A DNA stretch of 64,000 nt from Nocardioides zeae. Its GTDB lineage: Bacteria; Actinomycetota; Actinomycetes; Propionibacteriales; Nocardioidaceae. A program made the position numbers and the translations under genes. Of the stretch, positions 32,971 to 48,104 are shown in pieces. The notes under the pieces are model-generated. The model saw only the letters and a program-made list of their open reading frames with translations, did not search any database and was not told the DNA's origin. Location of the stretch: assembly GCF_010686755.1 (NCBI RefSeq), contig NZ_JAAGXA010000007.1, forward strand, positions 186,001 to 250,000, in the 5' to 3' direction. Numbering within the stretch: position 1 is the first letter of the stretch; each line of letters starts with the position of its first letter.

Positions 32971-34200
32971 ATGACCTCCGTGCTGCCCTCGTTCCGCCCC
33001 ACCGCGCCCCCTCCGGGAGGCCAGCGGGGTCTCGTGCTGCTCGCGTCCGCCGGAGGGGCCGTCGCGGCCCTCGCGACGCTCGTCGTGTGTCTCGGTGTCG
33101 CCGTCGTCGGCTGGTTCGCCACCGACGCCGGCGCCCACGGCCGTCCCGTCGGAGCGATGCGGATCGGTGCCCTCGGCTGGCTCGTCGGCCACGGCTCCGG
33201 CTTCCGGGTGGAGGGCACGCCCGTGAGCCTCGTGCCGCTCGGGATCACCCTCGTCTGCGCCGCCGTCTGCTGGCGCTGGGGCCAACGGGTGGGGGAGCGG
33301 ATCGCGAGCCACGGTCCCGACGCCGCCGGCCTCGGCCGCGGCGAGCGCGACCTCGTGGTGCCCACCGCGGTGGCGCTCTTCACGGCCGGGTACGTCGTCG
33401 TGGCCGTGCTCACCGCCGTGCTGGTGCCCGGGCCGGACGAGGGCGTCTCGCTCGTCCGCGTGCTCCTGGCCTGCCTGCTCCTCGCCGGCGGGGTGGGCGG
33501 CACCGGGATCGCGGTGGGGTCCGGGCGGGCGGCCGTCTGGACGCCGCAGGTGCCGCAGGAGGTGCGGGACGGGCTCGTCGCCGCCGTCGGCATCGTCCTG
33601 GCCTGGACCGCCGTGTCCGGCGTGCTGCTGGCCGTCGGTCTGGGCCTCCGCTTCTCCGAGGCGGCCTCGGTGCTCTCCCGGTTCCAGACCACCCCCGGAG
33701 CGACGGTCCTGGTCGCGGGCGTCGCCCTCCTCCTGGTGCCCAACGCGCTGGTGCTCGCCTCGTCCTACGGCCTGGGCGGCGGCTTCGCGCTCGGCACCGG
33801 CACGGTCGTCGCGCCGGGTGCGGTGCTCCTCGGTCAGGTGCCCCTCTTCCCGCTCGTCGCCGCGGTGCCGGACGCCGCGCTGCCCTCGTGGGCGGCCTCG
33901 GCCCTCGCCGTCGTGCCGTTCGTCGTGGCCGCGGTGGTCGTGGCGCTGGTCCAACGTCGCCGTCCCGCGCCGGCGTGGGGGACCGCGGCCGCACGGGGCG
34001 CCGGAGCCGGCGCAGGTGCCGCCCTCGCGGTGACGGTCGTGACGGCCCTGGCCGGCGGTGCCGTCGGTCCGGGGCTGATGGCGGACGTCGGGCCGTTCGT
34101 CGGGGACGTCGCGATGCGCGCCCTCCTGGCCTTCACCACCGGTGGTGTCGTCGGTGCGCTGTTGACGACCTGGCACCAGCGGCGCACCCTCGCCGCCTAG
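32971..34200 (+). CDS. DUF6350 family integral membrane protein
   Basis: This 409-residue protein has about ten predicted membrane helices (for example GLVLLASAGGAVAALATLVVCLGVAVVGWF and TVLVAGVALLLVPNALVLASSYGLGGGFALG). The segment PNALVLASSYGLGGGFALGTGT is characteristic of DUF6350, an actinobacterial family of unknown function encoded immediately upstream of purN. No transport or enzymatic motif is apparent. The start is ATG. The stop codon TAG doubles as the first bases of the likely purN -10 box. Confidence 0.85.
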   Translation: MTSVLPSFRPTAPPPGGQRGLVLLASAGGAVAALATLVVCLGVAVVGWFATDAGAHGRPVGAMRIGALGWLVGHGSGFRVEGTPVSLVPLGITLVCAAVCWRWGQRVGERIASHGPDAAGLGRGERDLVVPTAVALFTAGYVVVAVLTAVLVPGPDEGVSLVRVLLACLLLAGGVGGTGIAVGSGRAAVWTPQVPQEVRDGLVAAVGIVLAWTAVSGVLLAVGLGLRFSEAASVLSRFQTTPGATVLVAGVALLLVPNALVLASSYGLGGGFALGTGTVVAPGAVLLGQVPLFPLVAAVPDAALPSWAASALAVVPFVVAAVVVALVQRRRPAPAWGTAAARGAGAGAGAALAVTVVTALAGGAVGPGLMADVGPFVGDVAMRALLAFTTGGVVGALLTTWHQRRTLAA

Positions 34201-34203
34201 ACT
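34198..34203 (+). promoter_or_regulatory. -10 hexamer of purN
   Basis: TAGACT overlaps the DUF6350 stop codon and ends 8 nt before the purN GTG, the spacing of a leaderless transcript. No ribosome site precedes the GTG. Confidence 0.45.
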
Positions 34204-34211
34204 CCCGGCCC

Positions 34212-34886
34212 GTGCCCGACTCCCCACCCGCCGCTCCTGCCGCCAGCCCCTCGCCGGGCACCGCGCCCGCCCGGCTCGTGGTGCTCGTGTCCGGCTCCGG
34301 CACCAACCTGCAGGCGCTGCTCGACGCCCACGAGGACCCGGCGTACGGCGCGCGCGTGGTCGCGGTGGGCGCCGACCGTGACGGCATCGAGGGCCTGGAG
34401 CGGGCCGAGCGCGCCGGCGTACCGACCTTCGTGGAGAGGCTCGGCGACGCGCCCGACCGTGCCGCTTGGGACGCGTCCCTCACGGCCGCCGTCGCGGCCC
34501 ACCGACCCGACTGGGTGGTGCTCGCCGGCTTCATGAAGCTCGTGGGACCGGCCTTCCTGACGGCCTTCGACCAGCGCGTCGTCAACACGCACCCCGCGCT
34601 GAGCCCGGCGTTCCCCGGCATGCACGGGCCCGCCGATGCGCTCGCGCACGGCGTCAAGGTCAGCGGCGCGACGCTCTTCGTGGTCGACGCCGGCGTCGAC
34701 ACCGGCGTCATCGTCGCGCAGGTGCCGGTGCCGGTGCTCGAGGACGACGACGTCGCCGCGCTCCACGAGCGGATCAAGGTGGCCGAGCGCCGCATGCTCG
34801 TCGACGCCGTCGGTCGGCTCGCGCGCGACGGCCTGGTCGTCGAGGGGCGCACGGCGCGGTTCGGCCGCACCGCGCACGTGCACTAG
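34212..34886 (+). CDS. purN: Phosphoribosylglycinamide formyltransferase
   Basis: This 224-residue enzyme transfers a formyl group from 10-formyl-tetrahydrofolate to GAR in step 3 of purine synthesis. Visible are the phosphate loop VSGSGTNLQALLDA, VVLAGFMKLVGPAFL, the catalytic NTHPALSPAFPGMHG (Asn and His) and VDAGVDTGVIVAQ (catalytic Asp region). The first 20 residues are a Pro/Ala-rich extension. It is followed directly by a ZTP riboswitch and purH, which completes the pathway. Confidence 0.96.
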   Translation: MPDSPPAAPAASPSPGTAPARLVVLVSGSGTNLQALLDAHEDPAYGARVVAVGADRDGIEGLERAERAGVPTFVERLGDAPDRAAWDASLTAAVAAHRPDWVVLAGFMKLVGPAFLTAFDQRVVNTHPALSPAFPGMHGPADALAHGVKVSGATLFVVDAGVDTGVIVAQVPVPVLEDDDVAALHERIKVAERRMLVDAVGRLARDGLVVEGRTARFGRTAHVH

Positions 34887-34893
34887 CCTCAGC

Positions 34894-34960
34894 GGCACAC
34901 GACTGGCGCAGGTGGGAAACCACCAGGGAGTGAAACGAGCGCATCGACCGCCTGGGTGCC
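34894..34960 (+). ncRNA. ZTP (pfl) riboswitch upstream of purH
   Basis: The leader of purH contains the conserved blocks of the pfl/ZTP riboswitch in order: CGACTGGCG (34900-34908), a short hairpin GGTGG-GAAA-CCACC type stem (34911-34924), AGGGAG just after it, and the conserved 3' block CCGCCTGGG (34948-34956). The closing helix GGCAC (34894-34898) pairs with GTGCC (34956-34960). ZTP/ZMP accumulates when 10-formyl-THF is short, because PurH cannot use ZMP. Binding would be expected to raise purH-folD expression. The distance to the GTG of purH (37 nt) leaves room for a ribosome-site switch around GAGGAG. Confidence 0.92.
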
Positions 34961-34997
34961 TCGAGTCCGCCGCACCACCCCCCGCGAGGAGTCACCC

Positions 34998-36542
34998 GTG
35001 AGCACCGACCAGATCCCCGTCCGTCGCGCCCTCGTCTCGGTCTACGACAAGACCGGGCTCGAGGACCTCGTCCGCGGCCTCGCCGCCGCCGGCGTCGAGC
35101 TCGTCTCGACCGGCGGTTCGGCCGCCCTCATCGCCGGTCTCGGCCTGCCCGTCACCAAGGTCGAGGACCTCACCGGGTTCCCCGAGTGCCTCGACGGCCG
35201 CGTGAAGACGCTGCACCCCCGCGTGCACGCCGGCATCCTCGCCGACCGCCGCCTCGAGTCCCACGTGGCGCAGCTCGCCGACCTCGGGGTCGAGCCCTTC
35301 GACCTGGTGGTCGTCAACCTCTACCCGTTCACCGCGACGGTCGCCTCGGGCGCCACCCCCGACGAGTGCGTCGAGCAGATCGACATCGGCGGGCCGTCGA
35401 TGGTGCGCGCCGCCGCCAAGAACCACCCCTCGGTCGCGGTGCTCACGTCTCCCGCGGCGTACGACGCGGCGCTGGCCGCCGTCGCCGCGGGCGGCTTCAC
35501 GCTCGAGGCCCGTCGCGCCCTGGCCGCCGAGGCGTTCGCGCACACCGCGGCGTACGACGTCGCGGTCGCCGAGTGGTTCGCGCAGCAGGTCGCCCCGCAG
35601 GAGTGGCCGGCGTTCGTCGGCGGGACGCTCCGGCTCAAGACCCCGCTCCGCTACGGCGAGAACCCCCACCAGCACGCGGCGCTGTACGTCGACGGCACGG
35701 GTGGTCTCGCCGACGCCGAGCAGCTGCACGGCAAGGAGATGTCCTACAACAACTACGTGGACACCGATGCCGCGCGCCGCGCCGCCCACGACTTCGACGT
35801 GCCGGCCGTCGCCATCATCAAGCACGCCAACCCGTGCGGCATCGCCGTCGGCGCGGACGTCGCCGAGGCCCACCGCCGCGCCCACGAGTGCGACCCCGTC
35901 TCCGCCTTCGGCGGCGTCATCGCGACCAACCGCCCGGTCTCGGTGGCGATGGCCGAGCAGGTCGCCGAGGTCTTCACCGAGGTCATCGTCGCGCCCGACT
36001 ACGAGGACGGCGCCGTCGAGGTGCTGGCCCGCAAGAAGAACATCCGCATCCTGCGCTGCGCGGACGCGCCCGCCCAGGAGTGGGAGTACCGGCCCGTCTC
36101 GGGTGGCGAGCTCGTGCAGCAGCGCGACGCGATCGACGCCGAGGGCGACGACCCGTCGGGCTGGACGCTGGCCACCGGCGAGGCCGCCTCCGCCGAGGTG
36201 CTCGCCGACCTCGCGTTCGCCTGGCGGGCCGTGCGCGGCGTGAAGTCCAACGCGATCCTGCTGGCGAAGGACGGCGCCTCGGTCGGCGTCGGCATGGGCC
36301 AGGTCAACCGCGTCGACTCCTGCAAGCTCGCCGTCGAGCGGGCCGGCGAGCGGGCGCGCGGCTCCGTGGCCGCCTCCGACGCGTTCTTCCCGTTCGAGGA
36401 CGGGCCCCAGATCCTCATGGACGCGGGTGTGACGGCGATCGTGCAGCCGGGTGGCTCCGTGCGCGACGAGCTCACCATCGAGGCCGCGAGGGCCGCCGGC
36501 GTGACGATGTACTTCACCGGCACCCGCCACTTCGCGCACTGA
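34998..36542 (+). CDS. purH: Bifunctional AICAR formyltransferase/IMP cyclohydrolase
   Basis: This 514-residue enzyme does the last two steps of IMP synthesis. The N-terminal IMP cyclohydrolase (MGS-like) domain includes [33 protein letters not shown] and [18 protein letters not shown]. The C-terminal formyltransferase includes [27 protein letters not shown] (catalytic Lys-His) and [11 protein letters not shown]. The GTG start has GAGGAG 7 nt upstream, which could be masked by the riboswitch. Usual length for the family. Confidence 0.97.
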   Translation: MSTDQIPVRRALVSVYDKTGLEDLVRGLAAAGVELVSTGGSAALIAGLGLPVTKVEDLTGFPECLDGRVKTLHPRVHAGILADRRLESHVAQLADLGVEPFDLVVVNLYPFTATVASGATPDECVEQIDIGGPSMVRAAAKNHPSVAVLTSPAAYDAALAAVAAGGFTLEARRALAAEAFAHTAAYDVAVAEWFAQQVAPQEWPAFVGGTLRLKTPLRYGENPHQHAALYVDGTGGLADAEQLHGKEMSYNNYVDTDAARRAAHDFDVPAVAIIKHANPCGIAVGADVAEAHRRAHECDPVSAFGGVIATNRPVSVAMAEQVAEVFTEVIVAPDYEDGAVEVLARKKNIRILRCADAPAQEWEYRPVSGGELVQQRDAIDAEGDDPSGWTLATGEAASAEVLADLAFAWRAVRGVKSNAILLAKDGASVGVGMGQVNRVDSCKLAVERAGERARGSVAASDAFFPFEDGPQILMDAGVTAIVQPGGSVRDELTIEAARAAGVTMYFTGTRHFAH

Positions 36543-36583
36543 CCGCGCTTCCGACCCACCGACCTGGTCACGAGAGGACGAAC

Positions 36584-37432
36584 ATGACCGCGCAGAAGCT
36601 CGACGGCTCCGCCACCGCGAAGGCCATCAAGGGCGAGGTGGCGGCCCGCGTGGCCGCGCTGGCCGCCCAGGGCGTCGTGCCCGGGCTCGGCACCGTGCTC
36701 GTGGGCGACGACCCGGGCAGCCGGTGGTACGTCAACGGCAAGCACAAGGACTGCGCCGAGGTCGGGATCGCCTCGCTGCGCGTGGAGCTGCCGGCGACCG
36801 CCACGCAGGAGGAGATCGAGGCCGCCGTGCGCGACCTCAACGCCGATCCGGCGTGCACGGGCTACATCGTGCAGCTCCCGCTGCCGAAGGGCATCGACGA
36901 GAACCGCGTGCTCGGCCTCATCGACCCGGTCAAGGACGCCGACGGGCTCCACCCGACCAACCTGGGGTGGCTCGTGCTGGGCAAGGAGGCGCCGCTGCCG
37001 TGCACGCCCTTCGGCATCGTCGAGCTGCTGCGCCGCCACGACGTCCCGATCGCCGGCGCGGAGGTCGTCGTCGTGGGCCGCGGCGTCACCGTCGGGCGTC
37101 CGATGGGGCTGCTGCTGACCCGACGCAGCGAGAACGCGACCGTCACGCTCTGCCACACCGGCACGCGCGACCTCGCGGCCCACGTGCGCAACGCGGACGT
37201 CGTGGTCGCGGCGGCGGGCGTGCCCGGCATCATCTCGGCCGACATGGTCAAGCCGGGGGCGGCCGTGCTCGACGTCGGCGTCTCGCGCGTCGACGGCAAG
37301 ATCGCGGGCGACGTGGCCGACGACGTCTGGGAGGTCGCGGGCTGGGTCTCGCCCAACCCGGGCGGCGTGGGCCCGATGACGCGGGCCATGCTCCTCGCCA
37401 ACGTCGTCACGCTCGCCGAGTCGCGGGCCTGA
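36584..37432 (+). CDS. folD: Methylenetetrahydrofolate dehydrogenase/cyclohydrolase
   Basis: This 282-residue bifunctional enzyme makes 10-formyl-THF from 5,10-methylene-THF, the cofactor used by PurN and PurH. The catalytic Lys lies in [30 protein letters not shown] is the FolD signature, and [14 protein letters not shown] is the NADP-binding loop (a variant of the usual GRSxxVGxP). [15 protein letters not shown] is the C-terminal signature. It starts 41 nt after purH with a GAGAGGA ribosome site, so it is likely in the riboswitch-controlled transcript. Confidence 0.97.
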   Translation: MTAQKLDGSATAKAIKGEVAARVAALAAQGVVPGLGTVLVGDDPGSRWYVNGKHKDCAEVGIASLRVELPATATQEEIEAAVRDLNADPACTGYIVQLPLPKGIDENRVLGLIDPVKDADGLHPTNLGWLVLGKEAPLPCTPFGIVELLRRHDVPIAGAEVVVVGRGVTVGRPMGLLLTRRSENATVTLCHTGTRDLAAHVRNADVVVAAAGVPGIISADMVKPGAAVLDVGVSRVDGKIAGDVADDVWEVAGWVSPNPGGVGPMTRAMLLANVVTLAESRA

Positions 37433-37433
37433 C

Positions 37434-40863
<3,430 letters not shown>

Positions 40864-40878
40864 GCCACCTGCTCCCCG

Positions 40879-40919
40879 CACCGGGTGCGGTCCGTCGCCA
40901 CGACGGGCCGCACCCGGTG
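40879..40919. terminator. Terminator after icd
   Basis: A stem of CACCGGGTGCGG (40879-40890) with CCGCACCCGGTG (40908-40919) continues inward as CCGTC with GACGG (40892-40896 with 40902-40906). Only one T-G pair interrupts the 18-bp stem, and the loop is 5 nt. Confidence 0.88.
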
Positions 40920-40941
40920 TGCGTTCCGGCATGATGGTGGG

Positions 40942-41376
40942 GTGGACCTGCGACGTACCCCCGCCCCCCGCGCCCTGCTGTCCCTCGCCGCCGCCGCGCT
41001 CGCCCTCGGCGCCCTCGTCGGGTGCTCCGAGGTCGAGGACGCCGTGCGCGACACCGCCGCCGAGGCGGGCTGCCAGGTCGCGCAGGAGGCGGTCGACGGC
41101 GTGACGGGGCAGGCCCGCCAGGCGGTGGAGGACCTCGGTGCCGACCCGGCCGGTGCGGAGCAGGAGCTGCGCAACCTCCGCGACGCGGTCGCGACCGCCG
41201 CGGACGGGCTGTCGGGCGAGGTCGGGACGCACCTCGACGAGGCCGAGGCCGCCCTCGACGACCTCGTCGCCCAGGCCGAGGCCGCGGCCGACGGGACCCA
41301 GGTCGACGAGACGGCCGTGGAGACGGCGCAGACCGAGCTCGACACCGCGGTCGACGAGCTGACCCGGGTCTGCTGA
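40942..41376 (+). CDS. Small helical lipoprotein
   Basis: 144 residues: signal peptide with lipobox LVGC (Cys at about 28), then an acidic, almost wholly helical mature part with heptad-like repeats (QELRNLRDAVATAADGL, HLDEAEAALDDLVAQAEAAADG, VETAQTELDTAVDEL), so a coiled coil is likely. Two further Cys occur (one at about 40, one at the C-terminus). The GTG at 40942 is chosen because the signal peptide starts there. It lies upstream of an ABC exporter gene in the same direction. I recognise no family. Confidence 0.7.
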   Translation: MDLRRTPAPRALLSLAAAALALGALVGCSEVEDAVRDTAAEAGCQVAQEAVDGVTGQARQAVEDLGADPAGAEQELRNLRDAVATAADGLSGEVGTHLDEAEAALDDLVAQAEAAADGTQVDETAVETAQTELDTAVDELTRVC

Positions 41377-41459
41377 GCCCGCCGGGCCCGGGTTCGCGCG
41401 GGCCGCCCGGAAAATGGGGCGCGCGTTGTCGGTGGGTGCGCCTAGCGTGGTGCCTCGCC

Positions 41460-44400
41460 ATGAGCCGCACCCCCACCATCTCGGACCCTCCCACCGACCG
41501 CGCCCTCGAGGCGGCGGAGCGCACGTCGCGTGCCGCCGCGACGGGCCGGCAGCGGATCGACTGGCGACGCCTGCGCGGGCCGGCGGCCACGGTCGCGCTC
41601 GTGCTCTCGTTCCTCGGCGCGATCGGTGAGACGCTCGGGACGGTGGTCGCCGGTCGCCTGGCGGCCGGTCCGTCCGGCACCCTCGTCGGCGTGCTGGCCG
41701 CCTGCGTGGTCGGCGGTGCCGTCGTGGACGCCGTGGGGCGGGTCGTCTGGGCAGGGGTCGTCGACCGGGCCGAGGGGCGCCTGCGCGACGACCTCCTCGA
41801 CGCGGCGCTGGACCAGCCGCTCGCCGCCCTCGGCGAGCAGGGGGTCGGCGAGATCCTCGACCGGGTCGACGACGACACCCACGACGTCGGCACGCTCGCT
41901 CGACGGCAGGTGTGGAGCGCGCTGCGCACCGTGTTCGCGGCCCTGCCCATGTGGATCGTCGCGGGTGTCACGTGGTGGCCCGCCTGGCTGCTGTTCCCGG
42001 TGATGGCCGTGGTCGTGTGGTGGGCCGTCCGGTCCCTCCTGCCCGACCTCACCCGGCGCAAGATCGTCGAGGAGGTCGCGTGGACCGACCACGCGACGGC
42101 CTTCGAGGAGGGCATCGCAGCGCGTGACGACCTGCGCACCTCGCTCGGCCAGGCCTACGTGCTGCGCCGCGCGAGCGAGCTCGCGTCGGTCGTGCACCAG
42201 CGCCTGCGCTCGGTCGTGCAGCGTCAGATCCAGGTCACCTACCGCACCGGGCTGCTGCTCCACGGCCTGCTCGCCGCGGTCGGGGTGGTCGGGGTCGCGC
42301 TGGTTCTCCACGACGACCTCACGGTCGCCCGCCTCGTCACCCTCTTCCTCGTCACGACGCTCTTCGTGGGCCAGGTCGAGGAGATGGCCCGCCACCTGCC
42401 CGACCTGCAGGCCGGCCTCGGCGCGCTGGTGCGCCTGCGCCAGCTCCACGAGGCCGAGCGTGAGCCCACGGACGGCGCCCCCGTCCCGGAGGGGGCCGTG
42501 GAGGTGCGCTTCAGGGGCCTGGACTTCGCGTACGCCGAGGGCACCTTCCGCCTCGTCGTCGACGACCTCGTCGTGCCGGCCGGCGAGACCCTGGCCCTCG
42601 TCGGGCGCTCGGGGTCGGGCAAGTCGACGCTGGCGGCCCTGGTCTCCCGCGCCCAGGAGCCGCCGCGGGGGAGCGTGCTCCTGGGCGACGCGGACGTCCG
42701 CGACCTCGACCTGCAGGCGCTGCGGCGCAGGGTCGGCGTCGTCACGCAGCGCACCGAGATCGTCGCCGGCACCCTGGCGGAGAACATCGCCCTCTTCGGG
42801 GACGTCGCGCCGGGGGCCGTCGAGGCCGCCGTCGCCGCCCTCGGCCTCGGTCCCTGGGTGGCGGGTCTCGAGCACGGCCTGGACACCCGCCTCGGGCCGG
42901 GTGGCACGACGCTCTCGGCGGGCGAGGAGCAGCTGGTGGCCTTCGCGCGGCTCCTGGTCCGGGACGTCCAGGTCGTCGTGCTCGACGAGGCGACCGCGCG
43001 CATGGACCCCCGCACCGAGATGCTCGTCGTGCGGGCGGCCGACCGGCTCCTGCGTGGCCGCACGGGCCTGCTCGTCGCCCACCGGCTCTCGACGACGGAG
43101 CGGGCGTCGCGCGTCGCCGTGCTCTCCGACGGACGCGTGGTGCAGCAGGGCGCGCGGGGCGTCCTCGCCCAGCGCCCCGGCCCGTTCCGCGACCTGCTCG
43201 ACGCGGCGGAGGAGGTGGACGAGGCCGAGGGCGGTCCGGTCCCCGAGGGTCCGACCGCGGCGACCCCGGGCCCCGCGGGGATCGGCGCGGTCCGTCGTCG
43301 CGGCGAACCCCCGCCGAGCCGCGACCCCGGCCACGGTCCGAGCCTGGCCCGGGGGATCTGGAACGCACTGCTGGTGCGCCCCTGGTGGGGCCTGTTCGCC
43401 ACGGCGCTCTTCCTGGTCTCGGCGCTGGCCGGTGCCTTCGGCGCCGTGTCGGCGTTCCTCTGGGGGCGCATCGTGCAGCAGGTCGCCGGGGGCGAGGTCG
43501 CCGTGGCCCTGCTCGTCGGGCTGGTCGTCAGCCTCCTGCTCGGTCCCGTGCTCCTCAACGAGGCCATGCGGCGCTACCCGCGGTGGTGGATCGAGATCCT
43601 CCTGCGGGTCCGCACGAACGTGCTGGTCGCCCAGACCGACCAGCGTCGGCTGCCGAGCGACCCACCCGGTGAGATCGCGGCGCGTGCGATGGACGCGGAC
43701 CGGTTCGCGCGCTACGCCGACCGGTGGGTCGACTTCACCAACGCCGCGCTCATCGTCGTGGTGACGACGGTCCTCGGCGGCAGCCTCCTGGCCGGTGGGG
43801 TGCTGCTCGCCGTGATGCTGGGCGCCGCCGCGGCGTCCGCGCTGGGCCGTCCCGTCGCCGGTCGCTCGGCGGCCACCGCCGCCACGGCGCGGGCCGGCTT
43901 CGGCCGCGCGCTGGTGTCGGTGCTCGACGCGGCCCGCACGGTCAAGCTGGCTGCCGCCACGGACGACGTGCGCGCCCACCTGCGCCGGGTCGACGCGGGG
44001 CGGGTCGACGCGGCGGTGCGGGAGCACCGGGTGCAGGCCGCCCTCGACGGCGTGCCGCTCGTGATCGTGCAGCTCGGCGTCGTGACGGCGTGGGGCGTCT
44101 ACCTCGCCGGCGGTTGGGACCTCGCGACGGCACTGCTCGTCGCCGCGGCGGTCACCGGGTTCGACTACTTCGGCCTCGTCGTCGGCTGGGTCATCACCGA
44201 GGCGCCGGGCACCCGCGCGTGGCAGCGGGCCACCGCGACCTTCGCGGGGGGCCGCGACCTGACGCGGCTGCCTCCCGGCGTCGACCTGGTGGCGGGCACG
44301 GCTCCGGCACCGGCGGCGCCCGAGCCCGGCGAGCCCCTCGAGGCGCTGCACCTGCGCGGCCTCACGGCCGTGCACGACGACGGCACCATCGGCGTCGAGG

Positions 44401-45017
44401 GCGTGGACCTCGACGTACGCCGCGGGGAGCTCGTGCTGCTCCTCGGCCAGGTCGGCTCGGGCAAGTCGAGTCTCCTCGGTGCGGTGGCCGGCCTGGTCGC
44501 GCACCGGGGCGACCTGCGGTGGAACGACGGGCCCGTCGCCGACGCCGAGACGTTCCTGCGGCCGTCACGGGTGGCCTACGTGGCGCAGGTGCCGCGGGTG
44601 CTCTCCGGCACCTTCGCGGACAACCTGCGCCTCGACCACCCCCGCGAGATCGGCGTCGCGGCGCGCACGGCGCGCCTGGAGCGCGACCTGGAGGCCGCCG
44701 GCGGGCTCGACGCCCTCGTCGGGCACCGGGGCGTGCGCCTGTCCGGGGGACAGGTGCAGCGCGTGGCGCTCGCCCGGGCCCTGGCGACCGAGGCCGACCT
44801 GCTCGTGGCCGACGACGTGTCGAGCGCGCTGGACGCGACGACGGAGCTCGAGCTGTGGCAGGCGCTGCGCGAGCGCGGCACGACGGTGCTGGGCGCCACC
44901 TCGAAGCGGGCGGCACTGGCCCGGGCCGACCAGGTGGTCGTGCTCGTCGACGGCCGCGTGGCGGCGGCGGGTCCGTGGAGCGACCTCGCCCCCGCCTGGG
45001 GCCACCTCGCCGGCTGA
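41460..45017 (+). CDS. Four-domain ABC exporter with one canonical and one degenerate ATP site
   Basis: 1185 residues in the order TMD-NBD-TMD-NBD, so a complete exporter in one chain. NBD1: Walker A GRSGSGKST (about 382-390), signature LSAGE (about 484), Walker B VVVLDEATA with catalytic Glu, H-loop VAHRLS. NBD2: Walker A GQVGSGKSS (about 996-1004), signature LSGGQVQR (about 1093), Walker B LLVADDVSS with Asp in place of Glu, and no His in the H-loop (GATSKRA). Site 1 (NBD1 Walker with NBD2 signature) is canonical and site 2 degenerate, as in heterodimeric exporters. The substrate is unknown; the segment between halves (about 600-640) is a Pro/Gly linker. The start is ATG. Confidence 0.93.
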   Translation: MSRTPTISDPPTDRALEAAERTSRAAATGRQRIDWRRLRGPAATVALVLSFLGAIGETLGTVVAGRLAAGPSGTLVGVLAACVVGGAVVDAVGRVVWAGVVDRAEGRLRDDLLDAALDQPLAALGEQGVGEILDRVDDDTHDVGTLARRQVWSALRTVFAALPMWIVAGVTWWPAWLLFPVMAVVVWWAVRSLLPDLTRRKIVEEVAWTDHATAFEEGIAARDDLRTSLGQAYVLRRASELASVVHQRLRSVVQRQIQVTYRTGLLLHGLLAAVGVVGVALVLHDDLTVARLVTLFLVTTLFVGQVEEMARHLPDLQAGLGALVRLRQLHEAEREPTDGAPVPEGAVEVRFRGLDFAYAEGTFRLVVDDLVVPAGETLALVGRSGSGKSTLAALVSRAQEPPRGSVLLGDADVRDLDLQALRRRVGVVTQRTEIVAGTLAENIALFGDVAPGAVEAAVAALGLGPWVAGLEHGLDTRLGPGGTTLSAGEEQLVAFARLLVRDVQVVVLDEATARMDPRTEMLVVRAADRLLRGRTGLLVAHRLSTTERASRVAVLSDGRVVQQGARGVLAQRPGPFRDLLDAAEEVDEAEGGPVPEGPTAATPGPAGIGAVRRRGEPPPSRDPGHGPSLARGIWNALLVRPWWGLFATALFLVSALAGAFGAVSAFLWGRIVQQVAGGEVAVALLVGLVVSLLLGPVLLNEAMRRYPRWWIEILLRVRTNVLVAQTDQRRLPSDPPGEIAARAMDADRFARYADRWVDFTNAALIVVVTTVLGGSLLAGGVLLAVMLGAAAASALGRPVAGRSAATAATARAGFGRALVSVLDAARTVKLAAATDDVRAHLRRVDAGRVDAAVREHRVQAALDGVPLVIVQLGVVTAWGVYLAGGWDLATALLVAAAVTGFDYFGLVVGWVITEAPGTRAWQRATATFAGGRDLTRLPPGVDLVAGTAPAPAAPEPGEPLEALHLRGLTAVHDDGTIGVEGVDLDVRRGELVLLLGQVGSGKSSLLGAVAGLVAHRGDLRWNDGPVADAETFLRPSRVAYVAQVPRVLSGTFADNLRLDHPREIGVAARTARLERDLEAAGGLDALVGHRGVRLSGGQVQRVALARALATEADLLVADDVSSALDATTELELWQALRERGTTVLGATSKRAALARADQVVVLVDGRVAAAGPWSDLAPAWGHLAG

Positions 45018-45045
45018 CGGACCCGGCTGAGCGGCTCACCCCTGT

Positions 45046-45097
45046 CGGGACGTCATGCGACCCGGCGGCCGGGGGCGCCCCCTCGCACGACGTCCCG
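45046..45097. terminator. Hairpin between the ABC exporter and MFS genes
   Basis: Arms of 15 bp with one mismatch, CGGGACGTCATGCGA (45046-45060) and TCGCACGACGTCCCG (45083-45097), enclose a 22-nt GC-rich loop. It begins 29 nt after the exporter stop codon. Confidence 0.7.
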
Positions 45098-45178
45098 CGG
45101 TTCGGGGTCCGCGCCGTGTTGCCCGGGTCACGGCGTGCGCGAGGAATGCGTCCGACGAGGCATGCCGTTGGAGAATGA

Positions 45179-47549
<2,371 letters not shown>

Positions 47550-47559
47550 GGTCGAGCGC

Positions 47560-48081
47560 GTGCCCACGATCGGAGTCGCCCTGGCCCTCCCGGAGCCCTG
47601 GGCGGAGCAGCTGCAGAGCTATCGGCGGTCGCTCGGCGACGCCACGGCGGACCTCATCCCGACGCACATCACGTTGATCCCGCCGACGGAGGTGCCGGAG
47701 CCCGAGCTGCACGCGGTGCGCGAGCACCTCGACCTGGCGGCGGGCAAGCACACGGCGTTCCGCATGCACCTGCGGGGGACGGGCACCTTCCGGCCGATCT
47801 CGCCGGTCGTCTTCGTGACCGTCGCCCAGGGCATCGGGGAGTCGGAGCAGCTCGCCGACGACCTCCGCAAGGGGCCGCTCGAGGTGGAGCTCGACTTCCC
47901 CTACCACCCGCACGTGACGGTGGCCCACCACCTCGGCGACGACCTGCTCGACCGCGCCTTCACGGAGCTCGCCGAGTTCGACTGCGCCTTCGAGGTCGAC
48001 CGCTTCCACCTCTACGTCCACGACGACGTGGCGGGGTGGCGCCGCACCGACGACTTCCCCCTGCAACCTGCTGCCGGGTGA
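47560..48081 (+). CDS. 2'-5' RNA ligase-like 2H phosphoesterase
   Basis: 173 residues with the two catalytic His motifs of the 2H superfamily: HIT at about 36-38 (DLIPTHITLIPP) and HVT at about 117-119 (YHPHVTVAHHL). They face each other across a bilobed active site in known members. The family includes RNA ligase ThpR and cyclic phosphodiesterases; the biological substrate here is unknown. It lies between trpS and yihY in the same order as in other actinobacteria. The GTG start is preceded by a TAGGGT box. Confidence 0.88.
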   Translation: MPTIGVALALPEPWAEQLQSYRRSLGDATADLIPTHITLIPPTEVPEPELHAVREHLDLAAGKHTAFRMHLRGTGTFRPISPVVFVTVAQGIGESEQLADDLRKGPLEVELDFPYHPHVTVAHHLGDDLLDRAFTELAEFDCAFEVDRFHLYVHDDVAGWRRTDDFPLQPAAG

Positions 48082-48104
48082 CCCGAGGACGAGGAGGGCA
48101 CGAC

